Positions 32,858-41,909 of a stretch of 64,000 bases of DNA are shown here, piece by piece (position 1 is the stretch's first letter; each line of letters opens with the position of its first letter). The stretch is from Lysobacter sp. A03 (lineage in GTDB: Bacteria > Pseudomonadota > Gammaproteobacteria > Xanthomonadales > Xanthomonadaceae): assembly GCF_000855665.1 (NCBI RefSeq), contig NZ_JXSS01000093.1, positions 1 to 64,000 of the forward strand, in the 5' to 3' direction. The notes beneath the pieces were generated by a model. The model saw only the letters and a program-made list of their open reading frames with translations. It had not been told where the DNA came from and made no database searches. The translations under genes were made by a program, and so were the position numbers.

Positions 32858-33340
32858 TCAGCGCTTTTTGCTGACGTCCATCAACTCGACCTCGAATACC
32901 AGCGAGGCGTCCGGCGGGATTACCCCGCCGGCGCCCCGGCTCCCGTAGCCCTGTGCCGCCGGTATCAGCAGCACGCGCCTGCCGCCGACCCGCATGCCGG
33001 CGACGCCGTCATCCCAGCCGCGGATCACGCGCCCAGCACCGAGCACGAACTCGATCGGCTCACCGCGCTCGAGCGAGCTGTCAAATTGCTCGCCGCGCTG
33101 CTCCGGCGCGTCCTGGTCGAACACCCAGCCGGTGTAATGGACGCTGACCTCATCGCCCGCTGTTGCCACCGCGCCGGTGCCGTCGACCAGATCGATCCGT
33201 TGCAGTTCGGCCACGCTGCCGTTGGGCGGGGCAGGCGGCGTGGATGGCGAGCATCCCCCCAGCAAGGTGGCGGCGAGGGCGAACGCGATCGCCAACGTGG
33301 ACGCGGCACGCGCGGGTTTGCGGGGCGACGAGGGCTTCAA
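32858..33340 (-). CDS. FKBP-type peptidyl-prolyl isomerase lipoprotein
   Basis: Prolyl isomerase expected on the periplasmic face of a membrane. From a TTG at 33340 it is 160 residues. The n-region is basic, followed by a hydrophobic segment and lipobox LLGGC (Cys30), then one FKBP domain with VSVHYTGWVFD, GEPIEFVLGAGRVIRGWDDGV and VLLIPAAQGYG. The reading frame stays open upstream to an ATG at 33436, but that would put 32 odd residues before the signal peptide. The start is therefore inferred from the signal peptide, not from a ribosome binding site. Confidence 0.85.
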   Translation of the reverse strand: MKPSSPRKPARAASTLAIAFALAATLLGGCSPSTPPAPPNGSVAELQRIDLVDGTGAVATAGDEVSVHYTGWVFDQDAPEQRGEQFDSSLERGEPIEFVLGAGRVIRGWDDGVAGMRVGGRRVLLIPAAQGYGSRGAGGVIPPDASLVFEVELMDVSKKR

Positions 33341-33468
33341 GGTGACGGCTTCGCTGGCGGCTTCGGGAGGCCAACGATACCGCCGATCGAAGACGGGCTC
33401 ACCGCGATCCGGGCCAGATCGTGGCCAATCGCCCATACTGGCCGGCCATCCAAGGCCGAACGTCAAAC

Positions 33469-34326
33469 ATGAAGACCCCCGCCGGCTTGCAGCCGTTGAT
33501 CGATGAAGGTGTGATCGACGAAGTGCTGCGCCCGCTCAAGAGCGGCAAGGAAGCAGACGTCTACGTGGTCCGTTCCGATGACGAGATCCTGTGCGCCAAG
33601 GTCTACAAGGACATGGCCCAGCGCAGCTTCCAGCAGCGCGTGCAGTACCAGGAAGGGCGCAAGGTCCGCGGCAGTCGCGAGCAGCGCGCGATCACCAAGG
33701 CGAGCAAGTTCGGCCGCAAGGAGCAGGAGGCCGCCTGGAAGAACACCGAGGTCGACGCGCTCTATCGCCTCGCCGACGCCGGGGTGCGGGTTCCGGCGCC
33801 GCGCGGCTATTACAACGGCGTGCTGGTGATGGAGCTCGTCACCGATGCCGAAGGCCATTCCGCCGCGCGCCTGGGCGAGGTCGAGTTGTCCGCGGCGCAG
33901 GCGCGCGAGTACCACGCCTTCCTGGTGCGCCAGGTCGTGCTGATGCTGTGCATCGACCTGATCCACGGCGATCTGTCCGAGTACAACGTGCTGGTCGGTC
34001 CGGACGGCCCTGTTCTGATCGACTTCCCGCAGGTGGTCAGTGCGTCGGGCAACAACGCCGCGCGCAAGATGCTCCAGCGTGACGTCAACAACCTCACCCT
34101 CAGCCTTGGCCGGGTCGCTCCGGAACTGCTGTCGACCCATTACGCCGAGGAGATGTGGGCGCTGTATGAGAAGGGCGAGCTGCGTCCCGACAGCCCGCTC
34201 ACCGGCGAGTTTGCGTTCGACGAGTCCAGCGCGGACCTGGACAGCGTCCAGCTGGCGATCCGCGACGCCCGCGAGGAAGCGCTGATCCGGCAGCAGGGAC
34301 GCGAGGCGGCAGCCGAGGAGGGCTGA
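33469..34326 (+). CDS. RIO1-family atypical serine/threonine kinase
   Basis: 285 residues. It has the RIO kinase core without a eukaryotic-type activation loop. The nucleotide-binding lysine is in ILCAKVYK (Lys44), the catalytic loop HGDLSEYN is at 166-173 (Asp168, Asn173), and the metal-binding motif LIDFPQVV has Asp185. In archaea and eukaryotes RIO proteins mature the small ribosomal subunit; the bacterial role is not established. It is divergent from the FKBP gene. A GC-rich hairpin follows the stop. Confidence 0.88.
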   Translation: MKTPAGLQPLIDEGVIDEVLRPLKSGKEADVYVVRSDDEILCAKVYKDMAQRSFQQRVQYQEGRKVRGSREQRAITKASKFGRKEQEAAWKNTEVDALYRLADAGVRVPAPRGYYNGVLVMELVTDAEGHSAARLGEVELSAAQAREYHAFLVRQVVLMLCIDLIHGDLSEYNVLVGPDGPVLIDFPQVVSASGNNAARKMLQRDVNNLTLSLGRVAPELLSTHYAEEMWALYEKGELRPDSPLTGEFAFDESSADLDSVQLAIRDAREEALIRQQGREAAAEEG

Positions 34327-34345
34327 GTCCGCCTGCTTGGCCGAG

Positions 34346-34364
34346 TGGCGCGGCCGCCGCGCCA
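34346..34364 (+). terminator. Hairpin after the RIO kinase gene
   Basis: TGGCGCGG (34346-34353) pairs perfectly with CCGCGCCA (34357-34364) over a 3-base loop, followed by TCACCATTC. The stem is strong but lacks a T-run, so terminator function is only possible. Confidence 0.35.
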
Positions 34365-34444
34365 TCACCATTCACCGGGTCTTTTCACGATATGCGATTG
34401 GATGACTGCCTTGCCGCTGATCGAGCGGCCTCCGGAGTCTTCCA

Positions 34445-34948
34445 ATGAGCACACCCAGCATCGACCGCGCGGCCCACATCGAGCACCTGGCCGAACTGAT
34501 CCACGACGTGGATGTTGCGATGATGACCACCATCGCGCGCGATGGCCGTCTGGTGAGTCGCCCGCTCGGCACGCAGGAGGTCGAGTTCGATGGCGACCTC
34601 TGGTTCGCCACCGGACGCGACAGCGACAAGGTCGCCGAGATCACCGCCAACCCCCAGGTCAACGTCTCCTACGCATCCACCAGCAAGAACAGCTACCTGT
34701 CGGTGGCGGGGCGCGCATCGATCGTCAACGACCGGGCCAAGATCGACGAGTTGTGGTCGCCGGCAATGAAGCTGTTTTTTCCGGGCGGCAAGGATGATCC
34801 CGACCTGTGCCTGATCCGGGTCGAAGTTGACAGTGCCGAATACTGGGACGGCCCTGGCAGCTTCTTTGGCAAGGCGCTCTACATCGCCTTGACCGCAGTG
34901 ACCAGCGATCCCGCCAGCCTGTCGGAGAACGAGCGCTTCGAGCTCTAG
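34445..34948 (+). CDS. Pyridoxamine 5'-phosphate oxidase-like general stress protein
   Basis: 167 residues with the split-barrel flavin-binding fold of the general stress protein 26 family. Typical stretches are AMMTTIARDGRLVSRPLG (written here as MMTTIARDG), DLWFATGRDSDKVAEI and VNVSYASTSKNSYLSVAGRA. Members bind FMN or related cofactors and are linked to stress responses, but the reaction is unknown. CGGAG 8 bases upstream supports ATG 34445. It converges with the second BaiN-like gene. Confidence 0.86.
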   Translation: MSTPSIDRAAHIEHLAELIHDVDVAMMTTIARDGRLVSRPLGTQEVEFDGDLWFATGRDSDKVAEITANPQVNVSYASTSKNSYLSVAGRASIVNDRAKIDELWSPAMKLFFPGGKDDPDLCLIRVEVDSAEYWDGPGSFFGKALYIALTAVTSDPASLSENERFEL

Positions 34949-34995
34949 GCCGCAGCTGGACCGCGGCTTCTGGACCGGGTTTCTACCCCAGGCAC

Positions 34996-36249
34996 CTAGA
35001 CCGCGCTGCCGGCGGCATGTCCCGACGCCCAGGCCCACTGGAAGTTGTAGCCGCCAAGCCAGCCGGTGACGTCCAGCACCTCGCCGATGAAATACAGCCC
35101 GGGAACGTGGCGCGACTCCATCGTCGTTGACGACACGCCATTCGTATCCACGCCGCCCAGGGTGACCTCGGCGGTGCGGTAGCCTTCCGTACCGCTGGCG
35201 ACCAGCGGTAAACGGTGCAGCACCGCGGCGACTTGCTGGAGCTCCGGCAGGTTCAACTGGCGGATCGGTCGGGCAGGCTGCAGATGGCCCAGCCATGCCT
35301 CGCACAGGCGCTGGGCAAAGCGCTTGGGGAAGAGTTCGGCCAGCAGCGTCTTCAGCTCGGCCGCAGGCCGCGCGCGCTGCATCTGCTGCAGGGTTGCCAG
35401 CGCATCGGCGTCCGGCAGCAGGTCGAGTTGCAGGTCCTCGCCGGGCTGCCAGTAGGACGAGATCTGCAGGATGGCCGGACCACTGATGCCGCGGTGCGTC
35501 ACCAGCATGAAGTTGCTGAAGGACTGTCCGTTGGCGGTGGCGGTGACGGGCAGGGAGACACCGCTCAGGTCGGCCAGGCGTTCCTGGTGTTTGCCGCTGA
35601 GGGTCAACGGGACCAGGCCTGCGCGCAGCGCGAGTACAGAGTGGTCGAACTGCTTTGCCACCTCGTAGCCGAAGCCAGTGGCGCCCATGCTGGGAATCGA
35701 CAGCCCGCCGCTGGCGACGACCACGGCCGGGGTGCGGAACTGGCCGAGGCTGGTGTCCACCACGAACCCGTCCTGCCCGGACGCCACGCCACCGTCGGCT
35801 CCGGGGAGCCGTTGGATACGCCGGATGCTGCACCCGGTTTCCACCTGCACGCCCGCGGCGCTGCACTCGTCCAGCAGCATCTTCACGATCAGCTTGGAGG
35901 ACTCGTCGCAGAACAACTGGCCGAGTTCCTTCTCGTGCCAGGCGATGCGATGGCTGTCCACCATGTCGAGGAAGTGCCACGGCGTGTAGCGCGCCAGGGC
36001 CGACTTGCAGAAGTGTGGGTTGGCCGACAGGAAGTTGGCCGGGGTGGTGCCGGTATTGGTGAAATTGCAGCGACCGCCGCCCGACATCAGGATCTTCTTG
36101 CCGACCCGGTTCGCGTGCTCGACCACCACCACGCGCTTGCCCCGTCGACCGGCGCTGATCGCACACATCAGGCCGGCCGCGCCGCCGCCGACCACGACCA
36201 CTTCTGCTTCGCGGACGCGCGAAGGCCCGCTGGTGTCCGCCGCCGCCAT
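34996..36249 (-). CDS. BaiN/RdsA-family flavoprotein (YhiN/HI0933-like)
   Basis: 417 residues, the classical branch of the HI0933 family. The FAD motif is VVVGGGAAGLMCAI near residue 18, the signature is GKKILMSGGGRCNFTNT, and the C-terminal GLYFIGEVLDVTGWLGGYNFQWAWASG completes the FAD site. Related gut enzymes reduce bile-acid intermediates; the role here is unknown. It starts 4 bases after the yaeQ stop, so the two genes form an operon. Confidence 0.9.
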   Translation of the reverse strand: MAAADTSGPSRVREAEVVVVGGGAAGLMCAISAGRRGKRVVVVEHANRVGKKILMSGGGRCNFTNTGTTPANFLSANPHFCKSALARYTPWHFLDMVDSHRIAWHEKELGQLFCDESSKLIVKMLLDECSAAGVQVETGCSIRRIQRLPGADGGVASGQDGFVVDTSLGQFRTPAVVVASGGLSIPSMGATGFGYEVAKQFDHSVLALRAGLVPLTLSGKHQERLADLSGVSLPVTATANGQSFSNFMLVTHRGISGPAILQISSYWQPGEDLQLDLLPDADALATLQQMQRARPAAELKTLLAELFPKRFAQRLCEAWLGHLQPARPIRQLNLPELQQVAAVLHRLPLVASGTEGYRTAEVTLGGVDTNGVSSTTMESRHVPGLYFIGEVLDVTGWLGGYNFQWAWASGHAAGSAV

Positions 36250-36253
36250 CGGC

Positions 36254-36805
36254 TCAGTCGGTGCTGGGCGCCATGCGCACGGTGGGTCGCAGGGCGGTGC
36301 TGCCGCGATCGCCCATCAGCTGCAATTCGCCGTCCTGGATCAGCACATTCAGGCGCATGCCGCGCTCGCCGATCGCCGGCAAGGCATCGACCACGTGGCT
36401 GGGGATGTCGAGGACGGTCAGATTTTTGAGGCGTGACACCGAACTGGCGATCTTGTCCCACCAGATATCCGACGCGTTGCCGCCATAGTTCACCACGACC
36501 ACCTGGTCCGCCTTGGCGCACGATTTCTTGATCCGCGATTCGTCGGGATGACCCAGGTCAATCCACAGGTTGATATCGCCCACATAGTCGCGCTGCCACA
36601 GGTCCGGCTCATCCTCGTTGCTGATTCCGCGACCGAACTCGAGCCGCTCGTCGGCATACAGCGCGAAGGCCAGCAAGCGCACCATAAGGCGGGCATCGGT
36701 TTCGGAGGGGTGCTGGGCCAGGGTCAGCGTATGGGTGGCGTAGTAATGCCGGTCCATGTCGCTGATCTGCAGCTCGGCTTTGACGACGGTCGAATTGGCT
36801 GCCAT
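36254..36805 (-). CDS. yaeQ: YaeQ family protein
   Basis: 183 residues, full length for the family. Diagnostic stretches are HYYATHTLTLAQHPSETDARLMVRLLAFAL, here cited as HPSETDARLMVRLLAFAL, and PDLWQRDYVGDINLWIDLG. The fold is PD-(D/E)XK-like, suggesting a nuclease ancestry. E. coli yaeQ can suppress loss of the RfaH antiterminator, with an unclear mechanism. A TAGAAT box (36837-36832, minus strand) lies 26 bases before the ATG. The second BaiN-like gene follows 4 bases downstream. Confidence 0.9.
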   Translation of the reverse strand: MAANSTVVKAELQISDMDRHYYATHTLTLAQHPSETDARLMVRLLAFALYADERLEFGRGISNEDEPDLWQRDYVGDINLWIDLGHPDESRIKKSCAKADQVVVVNYGGNASDIWWDKIASSVSRLKNLTVLDIPSHVVDALPAIGERGMRLNVLIQDGELQLMGDRGSTALRPTVRMAPSTD

Positions 36806-36862
36806 GACAGACTCGCGGAAGGTAGCCCGCCATTCTAGGCTTTGCCGGCGTTGAGCGCTGGT

Positions 36863-37900
36863 TTACACCTGTCCGGTGGCGAACTGGACCGCCAGGCTGG
36901 ATACCGCCACCGCGATCCACACGCCCAGTCCCAGCGCGATCGGCTTGAAACCCGTGCTTGCCATGCGGCGGAGGTCCGCCGACAGACCGATGGCGGTCAG
37001 CGCCATGATGATCAGAAAATTGGCGGCGACATGGATCGCCGGTTGAGCGACTTCAGGGATCAGCCCGAGGGTGCGCGCGGCGGAGGCGACTACGAACCAC
37101 AGGACGAACCACGGAACGATCGCCGACAGGCGGAAATCGCCGGCGCCACTCTTCTTGTGTTTCCAGGCCTCGATCGCGGCCAGGATCAGGCACATCGGGA
37201 TGATCAGGGTCGCGCGGGTGAGCTTGACGATCGTCGCGTGGTCGCCTGCCTCCTTGCCATAGCTGTAGCCGGCGGCCACCACCGATGAGGTGTCGTTGAT
37301 CGCAGTGCCGGCCCACAGGCCGAAGCCCTGCTGGCTGAGGTCCATCAGGTGGCCCAGCGCCGGGAACACCAGCACCGCCACCAGATTGAAGAGGAAGATG
37401 GTGGAAATCGCGAACGCGGTGTCGTGCTCGTCGGCCTTGATGATCGGCGTCACTGCCGCAATGGCCGATCCTCCGCAGATCGCCGTACCAGCGCCGATCA
37501 GCAACTTCAGCTTGGACGGGATGTTGAGCAGCTTCCCCAGCACCAGGGCCGACGTGAACGCCGCAATGATCGTCACGGCGGTGATGCTGAGCGACTCCAT
37601 GCCCGTCCTGGCCACCTGGGTCAGGCTGAGGCCGAACCCAAGGGCGATAATCGACCATTGCAGGATCTTCTTGCCGGCGAAACGGATCCCCGGCTGGCAC
37701 GCGTCCGGAGGAGCCACCGTGTTGCGGATAAGTACGCCGAGCACGATGCCGAATACCGGCCCGCCCACCAGCGGCAGCCAGCGGCCGAGCAGCAGCGCCA
37801 CCAGCGCCACCACCGTGGCCAGCATCAGGCCGGGCCATAGCGGGGACGGTGCGGCAGGAGAAGGTGAGGTGTCTGGGGCGGGCGTGGGAGTGGCCGACAT
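36863..37900 (-). CDS. YeiH-family putative sulfate exporter
   Basis: 345-residue integral membrane protein with about ten spans. Diagnostic motifs are LQWSIIALGFGLSLTQV, LIGAGTAICGGSAIAAVTPII, and GLWAGTAINDTSSVVAAGYSYG, all from the UPF0324/YeiH family. Sulfate or sulfite-derived anion export is proposed for some homologues but not proven in general. The ATG at 37900 is the likely start; a TTG lies just upstream. A Pro/Ser/Ala-rich N-terminus of about 20 residues precedes the first span. Confidence 0.87.
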   Translation of the reverse strand: MSATPTPAPDTSPSPAAPSPLWPGLMLATVVALVALLLGRWLPLVGGPVFGIVLGVLIRNTVAPPDACQPGIRFAGKKILQWSIIALGFGLSLTQVARTGMESLSITAVTIIAAFTSALVLGKLLNIPSKLKLLIGAGTAICGGSAIAAVTPIIKADEHDTAFAISTIFLFNLVAVLVFPALGHLMDLSQQGFGLWAGTAINDTSSVVAAGYSYGKEAGDHATIVKLTRATLIIPMCLILAAIEAWKHKKSGAGDFRLSAIVPWFVLWFVVASAARTLGLIPEVAQPAIHVAANFLIIMALTAIGLSADLRRMASTGFKPIALGLGVWIAVAVSSLAVQFATGQV

Positions 37901-38020
37901 CAATCGCGTGGTCCAGGAACCGGACGCACAGGATAGACGTCCACCCCGAAACCGGCGAGCCGCAGCGCGACTTCACGGGTAGCGGTCAAAATGCGCGTCC
38001 GCAACGCCGCCTTGGCTGGC

Positions 38021-38578
38021 TCAGTTGTCGCGCAAGGCCATCGCTGCCTTCATGTGGTCCTCGAAGTTGTCGCGGGTGCGCTCAAGGTGCTTGCGGATCG
38101 CTTCGTTGTCTGTTGCCTCCAGGCGCTCACCGATCCACTCCAGTGCCTGCTCGTGGGTCTCGACAACCGCGTCCAGGTACCCGCGCCGGTAGGCGTCCGC
38201 ATCCAGCTCCCCCATGGCCTTGAGGCGCTTTTCCTCCTCAACGCGCTGGTTCCTGATGGTGGGCGTGTCGGTCACGTCCAGTGCTTCGGCGTCACCGAGC
38301 GCGCGGGTCTGAGTGAGGTTGCGCCGGTGGTGTATGGAGATCTGCTCGGCAAGTTCCGCCACCGGCGGATCCAGCTGCTCGTGCTGGCGGGCCTGCTCGG
38401 CCATCGCCACGGCCTGCTGGTCAAGCGCGATCAACTGGGCGACGGTTTCCCCTGGCGCGACGGCGGTATCGGCGGTGGCGGCGGGAGTCGTGCTCTCCGG
38501 CGCCATGGGCGCGCGCGTGCAGGCGGCCAATGCGAAAACTGTCAAAGCGACGATGACAAGGGATGCTTTCCTGGACAT
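38021..38578 (-). CDS. DUF4142 lipoprotein
   Basis: 185 residues. Signal peptide with lipobox LAAC (Cys20), a short Thr/Pro/Ala-rich linker and an all-helical DUF4142 (ferritin-like-looking) domain with repeated His/Glu: QARQHEQLDPPVAELAEQI and VVETHEQALEWIGERL. The function is unknown; homologues are often stress-induced envelope proteins. GGGAGGAATGAC before the ATG at 38578 is a strong ribosome binding site and fixes the start. Confidence 0.83.
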   Translation of the reverse strand: MSRKASLVIVALTVFALAACTRAPMAPESTTPAATADTAVAPGETVAQLIALDQQAVAMAEQARQHEQLDPPVAELAEQISIHHRRNLTQTRALGDAEALDVTDTPTIRNQRVEEEKRLKAMGELDADAYRRGYLDAVVETHEQALEWIGERLEATDNEAIRKHLERTRDNFEDHMKAAMALRDN

Positions 38579-38713
38579 GTCATTCCTCCCGGGTTCGTGG
38601 CGCGCCGCATGATCCGCAAGGCCCGCGGCCCGTCCATGGATGAATGGCCCCGCAACGACCAAACTAGGCCAAGCGCGGCATTACGGCGTGAAGGCCAGGT
38701 GATGGTCGTGGCT

Positions 38714-38743
38714 TTGTCCCTCTGGTCTGGCGTCCCGTACGCT
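38714..38743 (+). promoter_or_regulatory. Promoter of the RluA-family gene (near-leaderless)
   Basis: TTGTCC (38714-38719), an 18-base spacer and TACGCT (38738-38743). The ATG at 38751 begins 7 bases after the -10 box. GGGG directly before the ATG is too close to act as a normal Shine-Dalgarno. Confidence 0.4.
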
Positions 38744-38750
38744 TGCGGGG

Positions 38751-39662
38751 ATGAAACCACGACCGCTTCCAATCGACGGCGTGCCCGCCAGCCGTGTGCA
38801 ACTGCCAGAGGGGTCGTGGTCGTGCGCGGTCGACGCTTTGTGCGCGCAGTTTCCCCGGGTCAGTGAGGCCACGTGGCGTAGCCGGTTCGCCCGGGGCCGG
38901 GTGCTGGATGGCAGCGGAGCCCCGCTTGGCGCGGACGCGATCGTCAGGCCGGGAATGACGCTGCACTACTACCGCGAGGTGGCAGACGAGCCGGTAATCC
39001 CGTTCACCGAACAGATCCTGCATGCCGATGCCGACCTGCTGCTGCTGGACAAGCCGCACTTCCTGCCGGTGATGCCGGCCGGCGTATACGTGCGCCAGAG
39101 CTTGCTGTTTCGCCTGCAGCAAACCCTGGGGAGCCCGGACATTGTTCCCTTGCACCGCATCGATCGTGGCACCGCGGGGCTGGTGATGTTCTCGATCAAT
39201 CCGGCGACCCGGAACGCCTATCAGGCGCTGTTTCGCGACCGTTCGATCCGCAAGCATTACGAGGCGCTCGCGCCCGCGCTTCGCCACCTGGCGTTTCCCT
39301 TGATCCGCCGCAGCCGGCTGGAGGCCGGAAAGCCGTTCTTCCGCATGCGCGAGGCGGCGGGTATCGCCAACAGCGAAAGCCGGATCGATGTGATCGACCG
39401 CGGTGGCGACGTGTGGCGCTACGCGCTTGAGCCCGTTACCGGGAAGAAGCACCAGCTGCGGGTGCACATGGCGGCGCTGGGCGCGCCGATCATCAACGAC
39501 GCTTTCTATCCGGAACTGCAGGAGCAGTCAGCCGACAAGCATGCATTTCCGCTGAAGTTGCTGGCGCGGTCGCTGGCTTTCGTCGACCCGCTGACGGGCG
39601 ACGCGCGGGAGTTCCGGAGCGCACTGGCCCTGGAACTCCCGGGGCCGCTCAGCGCGGCTTGA
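38751..39662 (+). CDS. RluA-family pseudouridine synthase
   Basis: 303 residues. A short N-terminal S4-like segment (WRSRFARGRVLDGSG) precedes the RluA catalytic domain. The motif HRIDRGTAGLVMFS gives catalytic Asp138, LLLLDKPHFLPVMP is the usual lead-in, and PVTGKKHQLRVHMAALGAPI closes the domain. The RNA target is uncertain (23S rRNA or tRNA). The last 14 bases overlap the end of the DEAD-box helicase gene on the other strand. Confidence 0.88.
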   Translation: MKPRPLPIDGVPASRVQLPEGSWSCAVDALCAQFPRVSEATWRSRFARGRVLDGSGAPLGADAIVRPGMTLHYYREVADEPVIPFTEQILHADADLLLLDKPHFLPVMPAGVYVRQSLLFRLQQTLGSPDIVPLHRIDRGTAGLVMFSINPATRNAYQALFRDRSIRKHYEALAPALRHLAFPLIRRSRLEAGKPFFRMREAAGIANSESRIDVIDRGGDVWRYALEPVTGKKHQLRVHMAALGAPIINDAFYPELQEQSADKHAFPLKLLARSLAFVDPLTGDAREFRSALALELPGPLSAA

Positions 39663-41736
39663 ACGGCTTGCGCGGCGCGAAATTGCCCGGCTTGCCACCG
39701 GCCGGCTTGCCTGCATGGGGTCCGCGCGGACCCGAGGGTCGGGCCTGCGGCGGGCGCGGCGAGTTCGGACGGGCGGTGCGTCCGCCGGTGTTGTCGCGCT
39801 CGTCCGCATGGCGGATGCGCAATGCCTGGCCGGCCACGTACACCCGCTTGAGGTGTTCCATCAACTCGTGCGGCATACCTTCCGGCAGGTCCACCAGACT
39901 GTAGTCGTCGCGGATGTCGATCCGGCCGATGTACCGGCTTTCCAGATCAGCCTCATTGGCAATCGCGCCGACGATGTTGCCCGGCTGCACGCCGTGGTCG
40001 TGGCCGACTTCAATACGAAACGTCTCCATGCCGATCTCATCGGTGCGCGGTGCGTTGCGCTGAGGCGGCGCCGATGGAGCGCTGCGTGGCGGCTGGGATG
40101 GCGCTGCCGGGGCCGCGTCATCGAACATGGCTTCTGCTGCGTTGACGCCGCGCGGGGGCGCGGGTGGTCGCGGGTCGGCACGAGGCGGTGTGGGGCGGCC
40201 CTCGTCGAACCGGCGCGGCTCCGGCGACGCCGGCGCCGAATGGCGCTCATCGAAGCTTCGTGGAGTGACGTCACGCTCGGGACGCTGCTGGCGGGGCGGC
40301 CGCGGTGGCTGGCCACGATGACCGACGTCACGCGGGCTGGCCCCACGCGGATCCGGTCGCGGTTCGTACTTGGCGCGAGGCGGTGGCGGCGTCAACAGCA
40401 GCGGGTGATCGCCCTGGAACAGCTTGGCCAGCGCGGCGGCGATTTCCACCGCGGGCACGTTCTGCTCGCGCTCGTAGCGCTCGATCAGCTCACGGAACAT
40501 GCCCAGGTCGTTGTCGGCCAGGGTATCGGTGATGCGATCGAGGAACTTGGAGACGCGTTGCTCGTTGACCGTCTCGATCGATGGCAGCTCCATCTGCTGG
40601 ATCGGCTGGCGGGTCGCGCGCTCGATGGCGCGCAGCATGCCGCGCTCGCGCGGGGCCACGAACAGGATCGCCTCACCCTTGCGCCCGGCGCGTCCGGTCC
40701 GGCCGATGCGGTGGACGTAGCTCTCGGTGTCGTAGGGGATGTCGTAGTTGAGCACGTGGCTGATGCGGTCCACGTCCAGACCGCGGGCGGCAACGTCGGT
40801 CGCAACCAGCACGTCGATCTTGCCGTCCTTGAGGTTCTGGATGGTCTTCTCGCGCTGGGCCTGCTGCACGTCGCCGTTGATGGCGGCGGCGGCGATGCCG
40901 CGAGCGGCGAGCTTGGAGGCGAGTTCATCGGTGCCCAGCTTGGTGCGGGCGAACACGATCATCGCGTCGAACGGTTCGGCCTCAAGGATCCGGGTCAGCG
41001 CGTCGAGCTTCTGCACGCCGCTGACCGCCCAGTAACGCTGACGGATGTTGTCGGCGGTGCTGGTCTTGTTCTTGATCGCGATCTCGACCGGGTCTTTCAG
41101 GTAGGTCTGGGCGATGCGCCGGATCTGCACCGGCATGGTGGCCGAGAACAGCGCGACCTGGCGGGTTTCCGGCGTTTTCTTCAGGACCTTCTCGACATCG
41201 TCGATGAAGCCCATGCGCAGCATCTCGTCGGCCTCGTCCAGCACCAGGAAGCGAAGTGCGGAGATGTCCAGCGAGCCGCGGTCCAGATGGTCGATGACGC
41301 GCCCCGGCGTACCCACAATGACCTGCACGCCGCGCTTGAGCGCCTGCAACTGCGGGTAGTAGCTCTGGCCGCCGTAGATCGGCAGCACGTGAAAGCCCTT
41401 CATGTGCGAGGCGTAGCTCTGGAACGCCTCGGCGACCTGGATGGCCAGTTCACGGGTCGGCGCCAGCACCAGCGCCTGCGGGGTCTTCTGCGCGGGATCG
41501 ATGCGAGCCAGGATCGGCAGCGCGAACGCCGCCGTCTTGCCGGTACCGGTCTGGGCCTGGCCGATCACGTCGCGGCCCTGCATCAGCGGCGGGATCGTGG
41601 CGGCCTGGATGGGCGAGGGCGACTCGTAGCCCAGCGCACTGATCGCCTGCCGCAGTGTCTCGGGCAGGGCCAGGCCGTCAAAGTTCAACGGAGTGTCAGG
41701 GATGGAATCGGGGGTAGCGGGCGTTTCGGCGCTCAT
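39649..41736 (-). CDS. deaD: DEAD-box RNA helicase DeaD/CsdA-like
   Basis: 695-residue ATP-dependent RNA helicase for ribosome assembly and cold or stress RNA remodelling. Motifs in order: Q motif, AQTGTGKT (I), APTRELA (Ia), TPGR (Ib), DEAD (II), SAT (III), ATDVAARGLD (V), HRIGRTGR (VI). A long Pro/Arg-rich low-complexity linker (about 455-580) leads to a DbpA-type RNA-binding domain (GVQPGNIVGAIANEADLESR region). The basic tail ends APRKPFKPR. The start MSAETPATPD at 41736 is preferred over a GC-rich extension. Its stop overlaps the RluA-family gene. Confidence 0.93.
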   Translation of the reverse strand: MSAETPATPDSIPDTPLNFDGLALPETLRQAISALGYESPSPIQAATIPPLMQGRDVIGQAQTGTGKTAAFALPILARIDPAQKTPQALVLAPTRELAIQVAEAFQSYASHMKGFHVLPIYGGQSYYPQLQALKRGVQVIVGTPGRVIDHLDRGSLDISALRFLVLDEADEMLRMGFIDDVEKVLKKTPETRQVALFSATMPVQIRRIAQTYLKDPVEIAIKNKTSTADNIRQRYWAVSGVQKLDALTRILEAEPFDAMIVFARTKLGTDELASKLAARGIAAAAINGDVQQAQREKTIQNLKDGKIDVLVATDVAARGLDVDRISHVLNYDIPYDTESYVHRIGRTGRAGRKGEAILFVAPRERGMLRAIERATRQPIQQMELPSIETVNEQRVSKFLDRITDTLADNDLGMFRELIERYEREQNVPAVEIAAALAKLFQGDHPLLLTPPPPRAKYEPRPDPRGASPRDVGHRGQPPRPPRQQRPERDVTPRSFDERHSAPASPEPRRFDEGRPTPPRADPRPPAPPRGVNAAEAMFDDAAPAAPSQPPRSAPSAPPQRNAPRTDEIGMETFRIEVGHDHGVQPGNIVGAIANEADLESRYIGRIDIRDDYSLVDLPEGMPHELMEHLKRVYVAGQALRIRHADERDNTGGRTARPNSPRPPQARPSGPRGPHAGKPAGGKPGNFAPRKPFKPR

Positions 41737-41909
41737 CGCAGTTCTCGGCAGCGCCGGCTGGGCCGGTCGGGTAGACCGCACAGTTTAACGTCCGCAGACG
41801 ATCGGCGCGATGCAAATCGCGATCTCATGCGGTCCGGGTCAGCTGCCGGTAAGCAGATGACGCCAAACACACGCACACATCCAGCGCGCACGAAACCCCA
41901 TCCCGAGCT

